Below the pieces are notes generated by a model, which was not told the origin of the DNA, made no database searches, and saw only the letters and a list, made by a program, of their open reading frames with translations. Shown here piece after piece: positions 55,201 to 61,723 of a stretch of DNA of 64,000 bases. Numbering within the stretch: position 1 is the stretch's first letter; every line of letters starts with the position of its first letter. This DNA is from Labilibaculum sp. (GTDB lineage Bacteria > Bacteroidota > Bacteroidia > Bacteroidales > Marinifilaceae), in assembly GCA_016342745.1 (NCBI GenBank), contig JAEINT010000003.1, positions 248,001-312,000 on the forward strand, given 5' to 3'. The position numbers were made by a program, and so were the translations under genes.

Positions 55201-56711
55201 AGCAATTTACGGTTAGCAAAGCCAGTCAAATAATTACTTTCAATCCTATTGCTGATAGAGAATTTACCAATGAGAGTATACAGTTATCAGCTAGTTCCGA
55301 TGCAGCTACAGTTTTAGCGGTTGAATTTAGATTGATAAGTGGTCCAGCTACATTAGTTGGCAGTACGCTGCAAATAAATGGAGCAGGAGAAATTGTTGTA
55401 GAAGCATTTCAGGATGGTAACGAGAATTATTTGGCAGCGACACCTGTAAGACAGAGTTTCATGGTTAATAAGATTTCTCAAACAATCACATTTGCAGATA
55501 TTTCTGATAAAGCAATTACTGATCCTACTTTTGCATTAACAGCAAGTGCCTCTTCAGGACTTGAGGTTAGTTTTGAAATCGTTTCAGGACCAGCTAGTGT
55601 ATCAGGAAATCAGTTGACCATTACGGGAGCTGGAACAATCACTGTTCAAGCAAGTCAAATGGGAAATGATACTTACGAAGCTGCAGAGTTGGTAAGTCAA
55701 ACTTTCTTAGTGAGTAAGGAAGCTCAGGATATTAGCTTCACTACAATTGCAGATAGATCTTATAGTGATGTTGCTTTTGTTTTGACAGCCGAAGCTTCTT
55801 CAGGATTAGAGGTGAGTTTTGAAATCGTATCTGGTCCAGCAAGTATTGCAGGAAATGAATTGACGATTACAGGAGTTGGAACAATTACAGTGCAAGCGAT
55901 TCAAACAGGAAACGAAGATTATGAAGCAGCTGAGCCAGTAAGTCAAACTTTCACGGTAAGTAAAGCTACTCAGACGATTGATTTTACTGCTATTGCAGAT
56001 AAAACTTATGGGGATTCCGATTTGGAATTAATCGCAATTGCTTCATCAGGTTTAGATATTAGTTTCGAATTGATTTCAGGCCCTGCAAGTATCTCAGGTA
56101 GTGAATTGAGTATCCTTGGAGCTGGAACAGTTACAGTTCAAGTTAGTCAGGCTGGTAATGAAAATTATGAAATGGCCGAATCGATAAGTCAGTTTTTTGA
56201 GGTTTACAAGGCAGATCAGATGTTGGTATTTGAGCCAATTGAAGGTGTTGTTGTGGTAGACGAAGACTTAGAACTGTTTGCAAGTTCTGATCAAGGATTT
56301 GACATCGCTTTTGAAATTGTTGAAGGAGAAGGACAGATTGATGATGCGATCTTAACACCAAGTAGTATTGGCGTATATAAAGTTCGTGCTTATCAAAGCG
56401 GAAACGAAAATTTTAATGCTGCCGAAGCTTTTCAGTCTTTCACTGTAAGTAAAGCAACCGGAATTAAGGATGTTTTTGCTGAGGCAATCAAAATGTATCC
56501 AAATCCGACTAGCGATTTTGTAAATATTGATTTCCCAGATGTTAAGGTGACCCAAATTTTACTGCTTGATAGCAGAGGGAAGTTTATTAAGAATATCGAT
56601 TTGAATGATCGATTCAATTTTAATGTTAGAAACTTATCTGCGGGAGTTTATTTTATATCCATTAGAACAGATCAATTTGTAGTCACAAAACGATTGCTAA
56701 TTGTACATTAA
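46272..56711 (+). CDS. Giant T9SS-secreted protein with two endonuclease I domains and one EEP-type nuclease domain
   Basis: From the ATG at 46272 the protein has about 3,479 residues. Order: signal peptide (~1-28, ending ASFGQ); beta-sandwich (~30-170); cadherin-like/DUF5018-type segment; lamin-tail domain (~258-440); Calx-beta and DUF6359 modules alternating (~444-1028); endonuclease I domain 1 (~1053-1293, WNREHTWAKSHG, DGHHLRATDAQANSSRG, RNPFIDHPEL); choice-of-anchor J-like domain (~1412-1573); endonuclease/exonuclease/phosphatase domain (~1697-1975, SWNVEWF, ALQEL, GDYND, SDHHPI); FN3-like domains; endonuclease I domain 2 (~2208-2482, WNREHVYPQSTGG, AHHLRSSDKNENNKR); eleven MBG-like repeats (~2491-3398); T9SS type A tail (MYPNPTSDFVNIDF). 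Catalytic motifs look intact in all three. Likely extracellular DNA/RNA degradation for nutrients or matrix removal. The TTG at 46179 is rejected because the signal peptide starts at 46272. Confidence 0.9.
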   Translation: MFTFYTCKRWCLLTLLTFFMSIQASFGQGLEDFTNLPLSGSSYLTGNFVGNNSINWDYTLCRGDKQINGKAICFGKTTSSIKAENIPNGIKSFSCKLKKEYTTSNTRKVELFINGNSVGESAEIVDQLDFEINDINIDGVFSLEIKNTSSSGKQVSVDDIEWTAYGSAPVQSSAKAITTFSINGTAGSIDEGAHTIEITLPESTVVTALSPEITISDMASVLPASATAQDFTNPVNYTVTAEDGTNQNYEVTVTVEVPVVSSILINEMDCDQTGTDTKEFVELYDGGAGNTSLTGYVLVLFNGSNDESYATYDLDGMTTNAEGFFVAGNAAVANVDFTFADNKLQNGPDAVALYKTSAANITNGTALTTNNLVDIVVYDTDDLDDTGLLAALIAGEQINENGSGDKENHSIYRSTDGEGGARNTTAFIAGIPTPGKSNTSSSDETTVELALSANSGLEADQTVITLTATASKEVIENQTVDFSISGTGITADDYTLSASQVTILAGETMATSTLTIVDDSDEEGIETMTVSLSNPSAGIVLGTTLTGDISITDNDSDGNDGSEAKPFTIAEAFELPNDEKTTKVRYYAYGYIVSVGTDFEAPFTSAYFISIADSKEETNFDNCLNLKLEAGTNRDTWNLENHPENLGKQIKFDGYRGEYSSHASFEGNAVIEELSGTPSIPTVELALSANSGSEADVTGITITATTSEVVSENQTVDLNVTGTGITAGDYTLSENQLTILAGESSAITTLTIVDDSDEEEEEILTLALTNPSAGIQLGSTITGDISITDNDIAENDGSEAKPFTIAEALELPNDEKTTKMRYYAYGYIVSVGTDFEAPFTGEFFISIADSKGETNFDNCLNLKLEAGENRDNWNLKNNPENLGKQIKFDGYRGEYSSHASFEGNAVIEELSSEPALPSVEFALSANSGSEADQTVITLTSTLSESLGENQTVDVNVSGTGITAGDYTISTTQVTFIAGETTATASLTIVDDSENEGTETLTVSITNPSAGIELGTTVSGTISITDNDGTVGGILANYVYLDPTTSDDGSIVVNLTPKEYVATVSPSHHMTSVKIPEDYYSDAVGYIGTDLRSHIHTIIETGAQAQSYSTVWDMCEDGDQNPKDASQVWQMYVETGIAKSAHVSGSTGWNREHTWAKSHGDFGTANGPGTDGHHLRATDAQANSSRGSRDFGNDSPGYTPPKSARGDVARMIFYMATRWEMTVDDLCKETESAPRHGKLSDLLQWHEEDPVDPYEVRRNNVIYGYQHNRNPFIDHPELVQYIFGEAKADTWNGGIGTEPSKIQLSGALADFGMVKFGEESSVQSFTVSANELVEDIAINAPQHFLLSTDAISYASSVTLPLSSGSVAETTISVKFVPESAINTAVTGTIQITSGEESKTIAVAGTEGDPALIPLAFLNEDFESNTHENWILKSEVGDRAWATTEYSGNTYMQMSAYQATGDIISWLITPELDLDAYDNEKLNFKTKNGYYKGTTLEVLISTDFDGSDVATATWQSLPATIDERNNSAYGSDFVLSGAIDLSAFEGTAFVAFKYSGDGSVLTTTYQVDDVVIEGNKIPLTGTLASNLTGDLLFPYTEVGATSASQSYELSFDKLEGDISVKASDDYELSLDGITWTATLAIAKTETSPKQIKVRFAPKTAAINGTTGSITNKAKGAETLILNISSEQSSEIADANTLGKDKTLDIVSWNVEWFGAPQKSKSASSFTEQLDAVSAQIIEMNADVYALQELVSDDLNGDFLQPLIDKLNELAGSELYTGAMGPRYSHDDSDPSTEYPAQRVCYIYNTSTVSKLNDFSMFSDLYEGGSTTSIDGYTGDASKFWASGRLPYFFEVEVNIDGASEVLSFVNIHAKCCYDSHARKLADAKFLFNALNTDYSDDNLVILGDYNDYLDGSMSSGQSSPYSSWFETSDYFDHVLTSTTNIDHITISNELYDEYQILTNNTSQTNTTVSDHHPIMLRLKLHSYSSEILVENADDLTFNYVDVDNSEAPSDAKSYLVKGVDLVEDLTVSVDQSFELSLDGSTWSSSVIIPKEEAASKEVSVRFNPSVAYTDKLTATITHQTEGAKIVSVSVTAYGKPDLLAPEFVVGYPTVDSFTSSSFVMNVKLNEMGKVYFAVLDDGAEVPTVEAVKAGTGSLVSGSFAIGTEEILHEVSGLTQNTAYDVYLVAEDDNEPIVNTTAEPAKLEVTTNDHTLLPFEYVVTVSEGEHYQSTGIPVNYYQEAEGTKADVLKSKLAEIINLGYVSYPYEEDGRGDVPAESRRFVTGETPLDVYDIMDEADRDPNNPTKVYMIYKELVYDADAKHLGQTGSQEKWNREHVYPQSTGGFKNARAPWGSGIYANGDIIENAGDDLALAQSDAHHLRSSDKNENNKRNNFPFANSTSGSQYEPPLSAKGDVARVIFYLNLRYGLDISQVGSVEMFQEWSEIDPVDPYEVRHNNVVYKYQKNRNPFIDYPELVEYIYGEKTNTAWNAAEKETQTITFADITDKVYGEEAFELTATATSGLDVSFEIVSGPATITGKEVSITGVGTVVVKATQIGNDQFEAAEYVEQTFAVSKASQTITFADLTDKLYGDEAFELIATATSGLEVSFEIVSGPATITGKELSITGVGTVVVKATQTGSDEFEAAVSVDQTFAVSKASQTITFVDIPDRKLNTGIVLLSASSDAGSAFVVKFRMISGPAVLIGNSLQIVGAGEVVAEAFQDGNENYLAATPVQQSFIVSKASQTITFAEIADKSLDDSAFALSATASSELEVSFELISGPASLLGNQLTITGAGTITVRAIQLGDDDYEAAEPVDQSFVVNKASQTITFDDIADKTYGNEPFDLNATASSGLEVNYTIVSGPVTLSGKELSITGVGTVVVTASQEGNENYLAAESVSQSFVINKAEQIINFEEIADREYRPESVGLILNSSVGLPIAYEVVSGPANLSGNSLQINGAGVIVVRASQAGNENYLAATSITQQFTVSKASQIITFNPIADREFTNESIQLSASSDAATVLAVEFRLISGPATLVGSTLQINGAGEIVVEAFQDGNENYLAATPVRQSFMVNKISQTITFADISDKAITDPTFALTASASSGLEVSFEIVSGPASVSGNQLTITGAGTITVQASQMGNDTYEAAELVSQTFLVSKEAQDISFTTIADRSYSDVAFVLTAEASSGLEVSFEIVSGPASIAGNELTITGVGTITVQAIQTGNEDYEAAEPVSQTFTVSKATQTIDFTAIADKTYGDSDLELIAIASSGLDISFELISGPASISGSELSILGAGTVTVQVSQAGNENYEMAESISQFFEVYKADQMLVFEPIEGVVVVDEDLELFASSDQGFDIAFEIVEGEGQIDDAILTPSSIGVYKVRAYQSGNENFNAAEAFQSFTVSKATGIKDVFAEAIKMYPNPTSDFVNIDFPDVKVTQILLLDSRGKFIKNIDLNDRFNFNVRNLSAGVYFISIRTDQFVVTKRLLIVH
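47602..49005 (+). repeat. Tandem Calx-beta/DUF6359 unit inside the giant nuclease gene
   Basis: A unit of about 700 bp (47602-48300) is repeated at 48310-49005. Long stretches are nearly identical, such as the segment coding DEKTTK-RYYAYGYIVSVGTDFEAPF. A third Calx-beta copy (49022-49355) lacks the DUF6359 partner. This indicates recent internal duplication. Confidence 0.8.
53744..56463 (+). repeat. Eleven MBG-like repeats of about 82 codons
   Basis: Each unit of about 247 bp codes a variant of QTITFADIADK...SGLEVSFEIVSGPA...ITGAGT...A-Q-GN-NYEAAE...VSKAS. Units 1 and 2 are the most alike; units 3 and 7 share a variant (FR-ISGPA, AFQDGNENYLAAT), suggesting block duplication. Unit 11 is degenerate and leads into the T9SS tail. 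The array probably forms a stalk between the nuclease domains and the cell surface anchor. Confidence 0.85.
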
Positions 56712-56722
56712 ATCATAAAACG

Positions 56723-56752
56723 AAAAGGAGCCTTTTAAAGGCTCCTTTTTTA
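56723..56752 (+). terminator. Intrinsic terminator of the giant nuclease gene
   Basis: AAAGGAGCC (56724-56732) pairs with GGCTCCTTT (56740-56748), followed by T. Confidence 0.88.
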
Positions 56753-57109
56753 TTTTAGTTCTTGTTCTCTAATAGAATAAGAAGGATAAATGAGAGAAGA
56801 TTTAACAAGCATTAATTCTAGAGCAAAAGCTTCTCGCTTGGTTCTGGTTTTATTCCTGAATAATTTTTTTGTTATGCGATCTTTGTTTTGTAGATTACAT
56901 GCTAATAATAACAGCAATTTATTGCTGCCTTTAGAGACTAGATAAATATCCTTTTACAATTAATAATAAGCGATATAAACAACATTTCGCTTATTTAAAA
57001 ATTGGAATAAATTTATCTAAAGATATAGTAAGAATAGAGTTTTGAGCAAGAATTAAAGGGCATAAAACTCAATTCGAGTAAGTAAAACAAATAATTAAAA
57101 GAAAATATC
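56753..57109. other. AT-rich intergenic region, no gene seen
   Basis: About 360 bp. A purine-rich AAAGCTTCTCGCTTGG stretch near 56827 forms no clear stem. Nothing else stands out apart from short A/T runs upstream of the small basic reading frame at 57110. Confidence 0.35.
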
Positions 57110-57195
57110 ATGGCAAAAGGTAAAGATTCAAAGAAGAACCTGCTAAAACTCCAAAAGAAAAAAAGGCAGAAAAACTAGCAAAGAAATCCAAATAG
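57110..57195 (+). pseudogene. Frameshifted gene for a small Lys/Ala-rich basic protein
   Basis: ATG at 57110 reads MAKGKDSKK. If one base is added near 57134, in an A/G run, it continues EPAKTPKEKKAEKLAKKSK to a TAG at 57193. Without that base the frame gives NLLKLQKKKRQKN and stops at 57176. The lysine/alanine pattern of the shifted reading is typical of short basic proteins seen in Bacteroidota; the role is unknown. A strong terminator follows, so the unit was, or is, transcribed. Either a true frameshift or a base missing from the assembly at the A-rich run. Confidence 0.5.
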
Positions 57196-57230
57196 GATAA
57201 AAGTAATTTGGAAACCCAATAGTAAAATCA

Positions 57231-57263
57231 ACAGCCCAAGCGTTTCGTTTGGGCTGTTTTTTT
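57231..57263 (+). terminator. Intrinsic terminator after the small basic gene
   Basis: ACAGCCCAA (57231-57239) pairs with TTGGGCTGT (57249-57257), followed by seven T. Confidence 0.88.
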
Positions 57264-57421
57264 AACCTTTATTTGGGTTCGTATGAGAATTTAAAATCAG
57301 TCTTCTAAGGTCATTAAATAGAAATTAATAAATTTGCGCTTTCAAATAAGGTATTAACAATTTAGGAACGGAAAATTCTTTAAGTTGTTACCAGTGTTAT
57401 ATCAAATATCAAGCAATAGGC

Positions 57422-58282
57422 ATGCAAATAAATAAACTTACTAGTCAAAATATATTACCGCTTACCTGCTCACGAACCGGAACTTGCTGCCAAGCAAAAT
57501 TGGTGATGCTTAACCCTTGGGAGTTGCTTAATCTTGCCAAAGAGAAAAAGAATACGCCAAAAGAATTTCGTGATCTTTATTGTGAATTTGGAGGGATTCG
57601 TTTGCGCTTTGATGGTAAACTAGAGGGGAGCGAGAAACCAGTTTGCTCTCAATATGTCGATAATTTTGGCTGTAGTGTACATTTGGGACGTCCGTTAGCT
57701 TGTCGCTTATATCCACTAGGTCGTCAGGTACAAAGTAACGAAGTTCACTATATGTACCAAGGTGATCAATTTCCTTGTTTGGAACAATGTCCTGAAGTTA
57801 AAGAATTACCTCATATAAGTGTGGGTGACTATCTTAATGGGCAAATAACAGATCAATTTGAGAAGGCGCAAGACGGCTATTTAGAACTGATGCAAAACGT
57901 AGCAGATATCGCATTTGAATTACTGCTTGATACTGGCTTGGCTGCATCGGGAGATAAGGAAACCTTGCCACTTTGGAGAAAGATGGGTGATGAGGATCCA
58001 GAGGTATTGGCCGAAAGGATAGGACAGGAATGGATGGATTGTTTGATGATTCCAGAGATTTCTGAAGATGATTCTATCGCTTTTGTTGAAAAGCATAATG
58101 AATTGCTTCAATTAAAAATACAGGAAGAATTTGGCAACTCGCAAACAAAGCAAGAATTGCACAAAGCTTCGGTTTTAGTAATGGCCTTGGCCTTGCATTT
58201 GGCTCGAGGTTTGGGTGCAAATCCGAAAGAACTTGCTGAACTTTGGGTTGATACTGCAAAAAGTCATGGGGCTCAGGAATAG
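57422..58282 (+). CDS. YkgJ-family cysteine-cluster protein
   Basis: 286 residues, cytoplasmic. The N-terminus holds TCSRTGTCCQ, then CSQYVDNFGCSVHLGRPLACRLYPLGRQ and CLEQCP, the cysteine arrangement of the YkgJ/UPF0153 family, thought to bind zinc or an iron-sulfur cluster. The C-terminal ~150 residues are helical without further motifs. The biochemical role of the family is not settled. ATG at 57422. It is a single-gene unit between two terminators. Confidence 0.82.
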   Translation: MQINKLTSQNILPLTCSRTGTCCQAKLVMLNPWELLNLAKEKKNTPKEFRDLYCEFGGIRLRFDGKLEGSEKPVCSQYVDNFGCSVHLGRPLACRLYPLGRQVQSNEVHYMYQGDQFPCLEQCPEVKELPHISVGDYLNGQITDQFEKAQDGYLELMQNVADIAFELLLDTGLAASGDKETLPLWRKMGDEDPEVLAERIGQEWMDCLMIPEISEDDSIAFVEKHNELLQLKIQEEFGNSQTKQELHKASVLVMALALHLARGLGANPKELAELWVDTAKSHGAQE

Positions 58283-58357
58283 TATACATGCTCATCTTAT
58301 TTATGAGCGGCATTACCCTTTTTTATGATAGAAGAATAATAAAAGTAAATTAGCTTG

Positions 58358-58363
58358 AGGAGG
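58358..58363 (+). promoter_or_regulatory. Consensus Shine-Dalgarno site deciding the gloA-like start
   Basis: AGGAGG lies six bases before the ATG at 58370. Such a perfect site is unusual for Bacteroidota and excludes the TTG at 58355, which overlaps it. Confidence 0.6.
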
Positions 58364-58369
58364 AAAAAA

Positions 58370-58750
58370 ATGAACTACAAATTAGAACATGCTTGTATCA
58401 GAGTAATGGATTTAGACAAATCAGTAGATTTTTATAAAAAAGCATTGTCTTTAGAGGAACTAAAGAGACGGGATTATCCTGATTATAAGTTTACCCTCGT
58501 GTATCTTAGCGATGAAAATAGAAATTTTGAAATAGAGCTAACGTATAATTATAATACCGAAAAACCATATGAAATGGGAAATGGTTTTAGTCATTTTGCT
58601 TTGACAGTTAGTGATTTAGAAGAGTCCTATGAATTTCATAAAAATATGGGGCTCGAAACAACAGATCTTAAAGGCTTGCCAGGCGAAAAACCTAAATACT
58701 ATTTCATTACAGATCCTGATGGATATAAGATTGAGATTATAAGAAGCTAA
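58370..58750 (+). CDS. gloA: Glyoxalase I-like VOC-family protein (lactoylglutathione lyase)
   Basis: 126 residues from the ATG at 58370, with two beta-alpha-beta-beta-beta modules. The four metal ligands of glyoxalase I can be placed: His (LEH-ACIRVMD), Glu (FEIELTYN), His (GFSHFALTV) and Glu (DGYKIEIIRS). The segment FYKKALSLEELKRRDYPDYKFTLVYL matches the canonical GlxI N-terminus. It should convert the hemithioacetal of methylglyoxal and a thiol. The thiol used in this organism is not known, so the symbol is by family resemblance. Confidence 0.85.
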   Translation: MNYKLEHACIRVMDLDKSVDFYKKALSLEELKRRDYPDYKFTLVYLSDENRNFEIELTYNYNTEKPYEMGNGFSHFALTVSDLEESYEFHKNMGLETTDLKGLPGEKPKYYFITDPDGYKIEIIRS

Positions 58751-58813
58751 GAGATATAAATTAGACCCATTACCGTGGTGTTTGTTCTCATTTCTTAGAA
58801 TTTATTCCATACA

Positions 58814-58850
58814 AAAAGCATCAAAATTGAAAAACTTTGATGCTTTTTTT
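58814..58850 (+). terminator. Intrinsic terminator after the glyoxalase-like gene
   Basis: AAAAGCATCAAA (58814-58825) and TTTGATGCTTTT (58836-58847) pair and are followed by T. Confidence 0.85.
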
Positions 58851-58863
58851 GTGGAGCGAATTT

Positions 58864-58989
58864 TTAGTTACTATCTGGTATCAAAATGGAAAGTACAGAG
58901 CTATTGTAAAAGATATGCACAGTGCCTTTACCGATAACGGTGTTATACACTCTTGGAATGTTCAAATTCCAATTATAACGAAAGAGTAA
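58864..58989 (+). pseudogene. C-terminal remnant of a glycoside hydrolase
   Basis: The frame reads VTIWYQNGKYRAIVKDMHSA, then FTDNGVIHSWNVQIPIITKE and a stop. The IWYQNGKY-AIVKDM pattern resembles the five-bladed-propeller glycosidases (GH43/GH32/GH117-like), where this segment follows an active-site acid. No start codon or upstream domain is present. A terminator of the preceding gene lies immediately upstream, so the piece is a decayed fragment. Confidence 0.45.
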
Positions 58990-59045
58990 TAAGCTGAATC
59001 CGATTAAAAATTCATGTAGAACTCAGATTAATAATAAATCAAATA

Positions 59046-59227
59046 ATGAAAAACAATAATGTAATTATACTTATTGGCTTACTACTTTTATTATTCCCAT
59101 TACGATACAAGCACAATTACCAGCCGAAATAGATACCTCTAAAACATGGTACCTATCATGGAGCGATGATTTCGATTATGAAAATAGTAAACTAGATTTA
59201 GCTAGTTTGTTAAATATCCCCCACTAA
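59046..59227 (+). pseudogene. N-terminal remnant of a GH16-type enzyme
   Basis: ATG at 59046 opens a signal peptide (MKNNNVIILIGLLLLLFP). After a one-base frameshift the sequence continues ITIQAQLPAEIDTSKTWYLS, then WSDDFDYENSKLD, which matches the start of GH16 agarase/porphyranase-type catalytic domains (WSDEFDY). A stop follows at 59225 and the catalytic core is missing. A second, intact GH16-like gene begins 115 bp downstream. Confidence 0.6.
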
Positions 59228-59267
59228 TACGCGTTAAATTGTCACATGTCTTGTAGTGCTCATTGAC

Positions 59268-59275
59268 TATTTTTG
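59268..59275 (+). promoter_or_regulatory. Possible -7 box of the GH16 gene
   Basis: TATTTTTG fits TAnnTTTG about 66 bases before the start codon. No good -33 box is found. A small hairpin (AGCCAACT with AGTTGGCT at about 59297-59313) lies in the implied leader. Confidence 0.35.
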
Positions 59276-59341
59276 TAAGTAATAAATCCTAAAAAGCCAA
59301 CTAAGTTGGCTATTTCAGAAAAAAAATAGCGCCCCTACACT

Positions 59342-61531
59342 ATGAAACAGTTTAAAACAATTGCCTTAACCATTCTACTGTCCTTTAGTTTTCATGTACT
59401 TGTTCTCGCAGGTCCACCAGATCCACCAGTAGGAAAAGTTTGGGTATTAAATCATGAAATGAGTGATGAGTTCGATGCAAACAGTCCAAATATTGAAAAA
59501 TGGAAGGTATTTGACAAGGGCGATTCATGGGGACGTACCGCATCATTCGATAAGCGTGTTCACGAAGCTGTAAAGGATGCAGCATCTGACAATTATTATT
59601 TAAGCATGAACCCAATGTGGTACTATGAAGACGAACGTTTTCCAAGAGGGAATGGTCTTGATTATTACTTTGCCGGTGGAGGAATGAATACGCGTGAGAT
59701 GCAAACCTATGGATATTTTGAGGTGAGGATAAGACCATCAGATTTTCCAATGGGATCAGGAGTTTTTATGAATTCTAGGGGTACCACTTCTGACGATTGC
59801 AATACAAAATATGCTACGGAATTAGATATTATTGAAAATATGGGATATACAGGCCCATTTAATGAACATGGTAATGGGAGCTTTAATAATTATCAACATG
59901 TAAATTCACATACAAAACCATTTACAGATGCTTCTGGTTCATGTGAGAGGTTACCTTACGAATCTACCAATAGCGGAGTCGACGCTAAATTGTTGGATGA
60001 GCCACTTGGATTTAATACTGTCGGTATGTGGTGGAAAGACGAAAATACAGCGGAATTCTATAATAATGATACTTATTTTGGAAGCATAACACCAAATAGG
60101 GCTTTTTACCTGCCAATGCCAGTGATTCTTACAATGGAAACTTATAGCTGGGGTGACGACGAAAAAAATGCAACCAATCCCAAACCACTCGAATGGATGT
60201 TTGAAGACGACTTTCGAACAAAAGAACAACGTGCTGTAATGTATGATTGGGTTCGTGTATGGAAGCTTGTTGATATAGATGCGTCCCAATTTAATAATTC
60301 CACGGATAATGTGCGGGGACAATTCGATACAATAACTGCATATCCTGACAAGAAACTATCTACTACAATAATATATTCGGCAACAGCTGAGAGAATAGTA
60401 GTGGCAAGTGTCTATAATCCTGCCGGAATAAAATTGACTGATGCAACATTTACTGTTTCAGAAGGAGTGAAGTCGATATTTAATGAATTCGAGTTTGACT
60501 CTGATTTAACCATCGCGGATGGATACAAGATCATTTTTGATATTAAAGATGGAACAAGCATTTTAAAATCGGACACTTCGATTGTTAATATTGTAGGCAA
60601 GCCTTTAGAGAAAAAATTATGGCGCGATGGCATTCCAACATCTTTACTTCCAGGAGAAACTGAGTACAGTATTGATGTAAAATACGAAACAGATACTAGC
60701 AGCACTGTTGTGATAGAAATCCGTAAACCTGATGGTAGTTGGTTTGGTAGTGGCAATGCAAATGTAGATGCCGGGAATGGAACAGTTGTGGTTAATGTTA
60801 CAACTCCTTCTCCTACAACAGTCGCTAGCAACTATTTTTATAAAGTATATATGTATCGACAAGGCTACAATTGGCAGGATCCACTAAATACTTCAATTTC
60901 GCCTAATATCTATTTCGATGTTGAAGAACCATTGGTTCATGGTATTGATTTCCTTGCAACACCAACAGAACTAGCCGATACTGTTTCAAGCTTTCAAGTT
61001 GAATTTGAATATGCAACCAATGAGAACGGCACATTAGATATTGAATTAATCAATTTCAATAATGAAGTTGTTGCAACAGAGCATCGTATCGAGCGCATAG
61101 GAAACAGAACTCTAAAACGTACCATTGATATTGATTCGGTTCTCACAGCTTCAAACGATTACAAGCTTGCAATAATGTTCAATCCTGAGAATGACTCATT
61201 TACGACCCTAACCGATACGGTATATAATGTTTCAATTATCTCAACCCAGGATGATGGAATAACTGGGATTAATGAAGCCAGAGATTATGGTTTAACACTG
61301 TATCCTAACCCAGTGCATGATGGACTGCTCTATATCGAATCTAGTAATTTAGTCAGAGAGAAATTAAATTATTCTATTTACTCTATGTCTGGAACGCTTA
61401 TGCAAATGGGGCTAATTCCAGGTAATCATTCAAAAACGACCATCAATATTGATAAAATTCCTGCTGGATGTTATATGATTCTTATAACAAATAAGAAAAC
61501 TAAAGTGGCTTCTCGATTTATTAAAATGTAG
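59342..61531 (+). CDS. Secreted GH16-family glycoside hydrolase with T9SS tail
   Basis: 729 residues with signal peptide (~1-23). GH16 catalytic domain at ~30-330: start WVLNHEMSDEFDANSPNIEKW, GYFEVRIRPSDFPMGSGVFM, and the catalytic strand ATELDIIENMG, where ELDIIE fits the ExDxxE nucleophile/acid-base motif; it closes with VMYDWVRVWKLVD. Two beta-sandwich modules follow (~340-440 and ~545-640), then a T9SS type A sorting domain (LYPNPVHDGLLYIES). The enzyme probably cleaves a beta-linked galactan or glucan such as agar, porphyran, carrageenan or laminarin; the subfamily cannot be fixed by eye. With the GH29 and GH28 genes it forms the edge of a polysaccharide-degradation cluster. Confidence 0.87.
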   Translation: MKQFKTIALTILLSFSFHVLVLAGPPDPPVGKVWVLNHEMSDEFDANSPNIEKWKVFDKGDSWGRTASFDKRVHEAVKDAASDNYYLSMNPMWYYEDERFPRGNGLDYYFAGGGMNTREMQTYGYFEVRIRPSDFPMGSGVFMNSRGTTSDDCNTKYATELDIIENMGYTGPFNEHGNGSFNNYQHVNSHTKPFTDASGSCERLPYESTNSGVDAKLLDEPLGFNTVGMWWKDENTAEFYNNDTYFGSITPNRAFYLPMPVILTMETYSWGDDEKNATNPKPLEWMFEDDFRTKEQRAVMYDWVRVWKLVDIDASQFNNSTDNVRGQFDTITAYPDKKLSTTIIYSATAERIVVASVYNPAGIKLTDATFTVSEGVKSIFNEFEFDSDLTIADGYKIIFDIKDGTSILKSDTSIVNIVGKPLEKKLWRDGIPTSLLPGETEYSIDVKYETDTSSTVVIEIRKPDGSWFGSGNANVDAGNGTVVVNVTTPSPTTVASNYFYKVYMYRQGYNWQDPLNTSISPNIYFDVEEPLVHGIDFLATPTELADTVSSFQVEFEYATNENGTLDIELINFNNEVVATEHRIERIGNRTLKRTIDIDSVLTASNDYKLAIMFNPENDSFTTLTDTVYNVSIISTQDDGITGINEARDYGLTLYPNPVHDGLLYIESSNLVREKLNYSIYSMSGTLMQMGLIPGNHSKTTINIDKIPAGCYMILITNKKTKVASRFIKM

Positions 61532-61543
61532 ATGTGAAAAATA

Positions 61544-61577
61544 AAACGAAATCGTTACAAAGCGATTTCGTTTTTCC
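61544..61577 (+). terminator. Intrinsic terminator after the GH16 gene
   Basis: AAACGAAATCG (61544-61554) pairs with CGATTTCGTTT (61563-61573), followed by T. Confidence 0.85.
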
Positions 61578-61723
61578 TATAAACAGTACAATAATCATAA
61601 AAATTCGGCTGATAAATTGCTTCTCAGTCCTTTTCAATTTTGAATGTTTCAAATTCTAAAATTATAGTGTGATAGTATAATGCAGTTGAATTAATCGTCT
61701 ATCTAAGTTTTAAAGAAAAGAAT

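Noticed and set aside
53744-56463. CRISPR-like or satellite repeat array
   Set aside because: Units are about 247 bp, diverged, and all in one reading frame; they are protein repeats.
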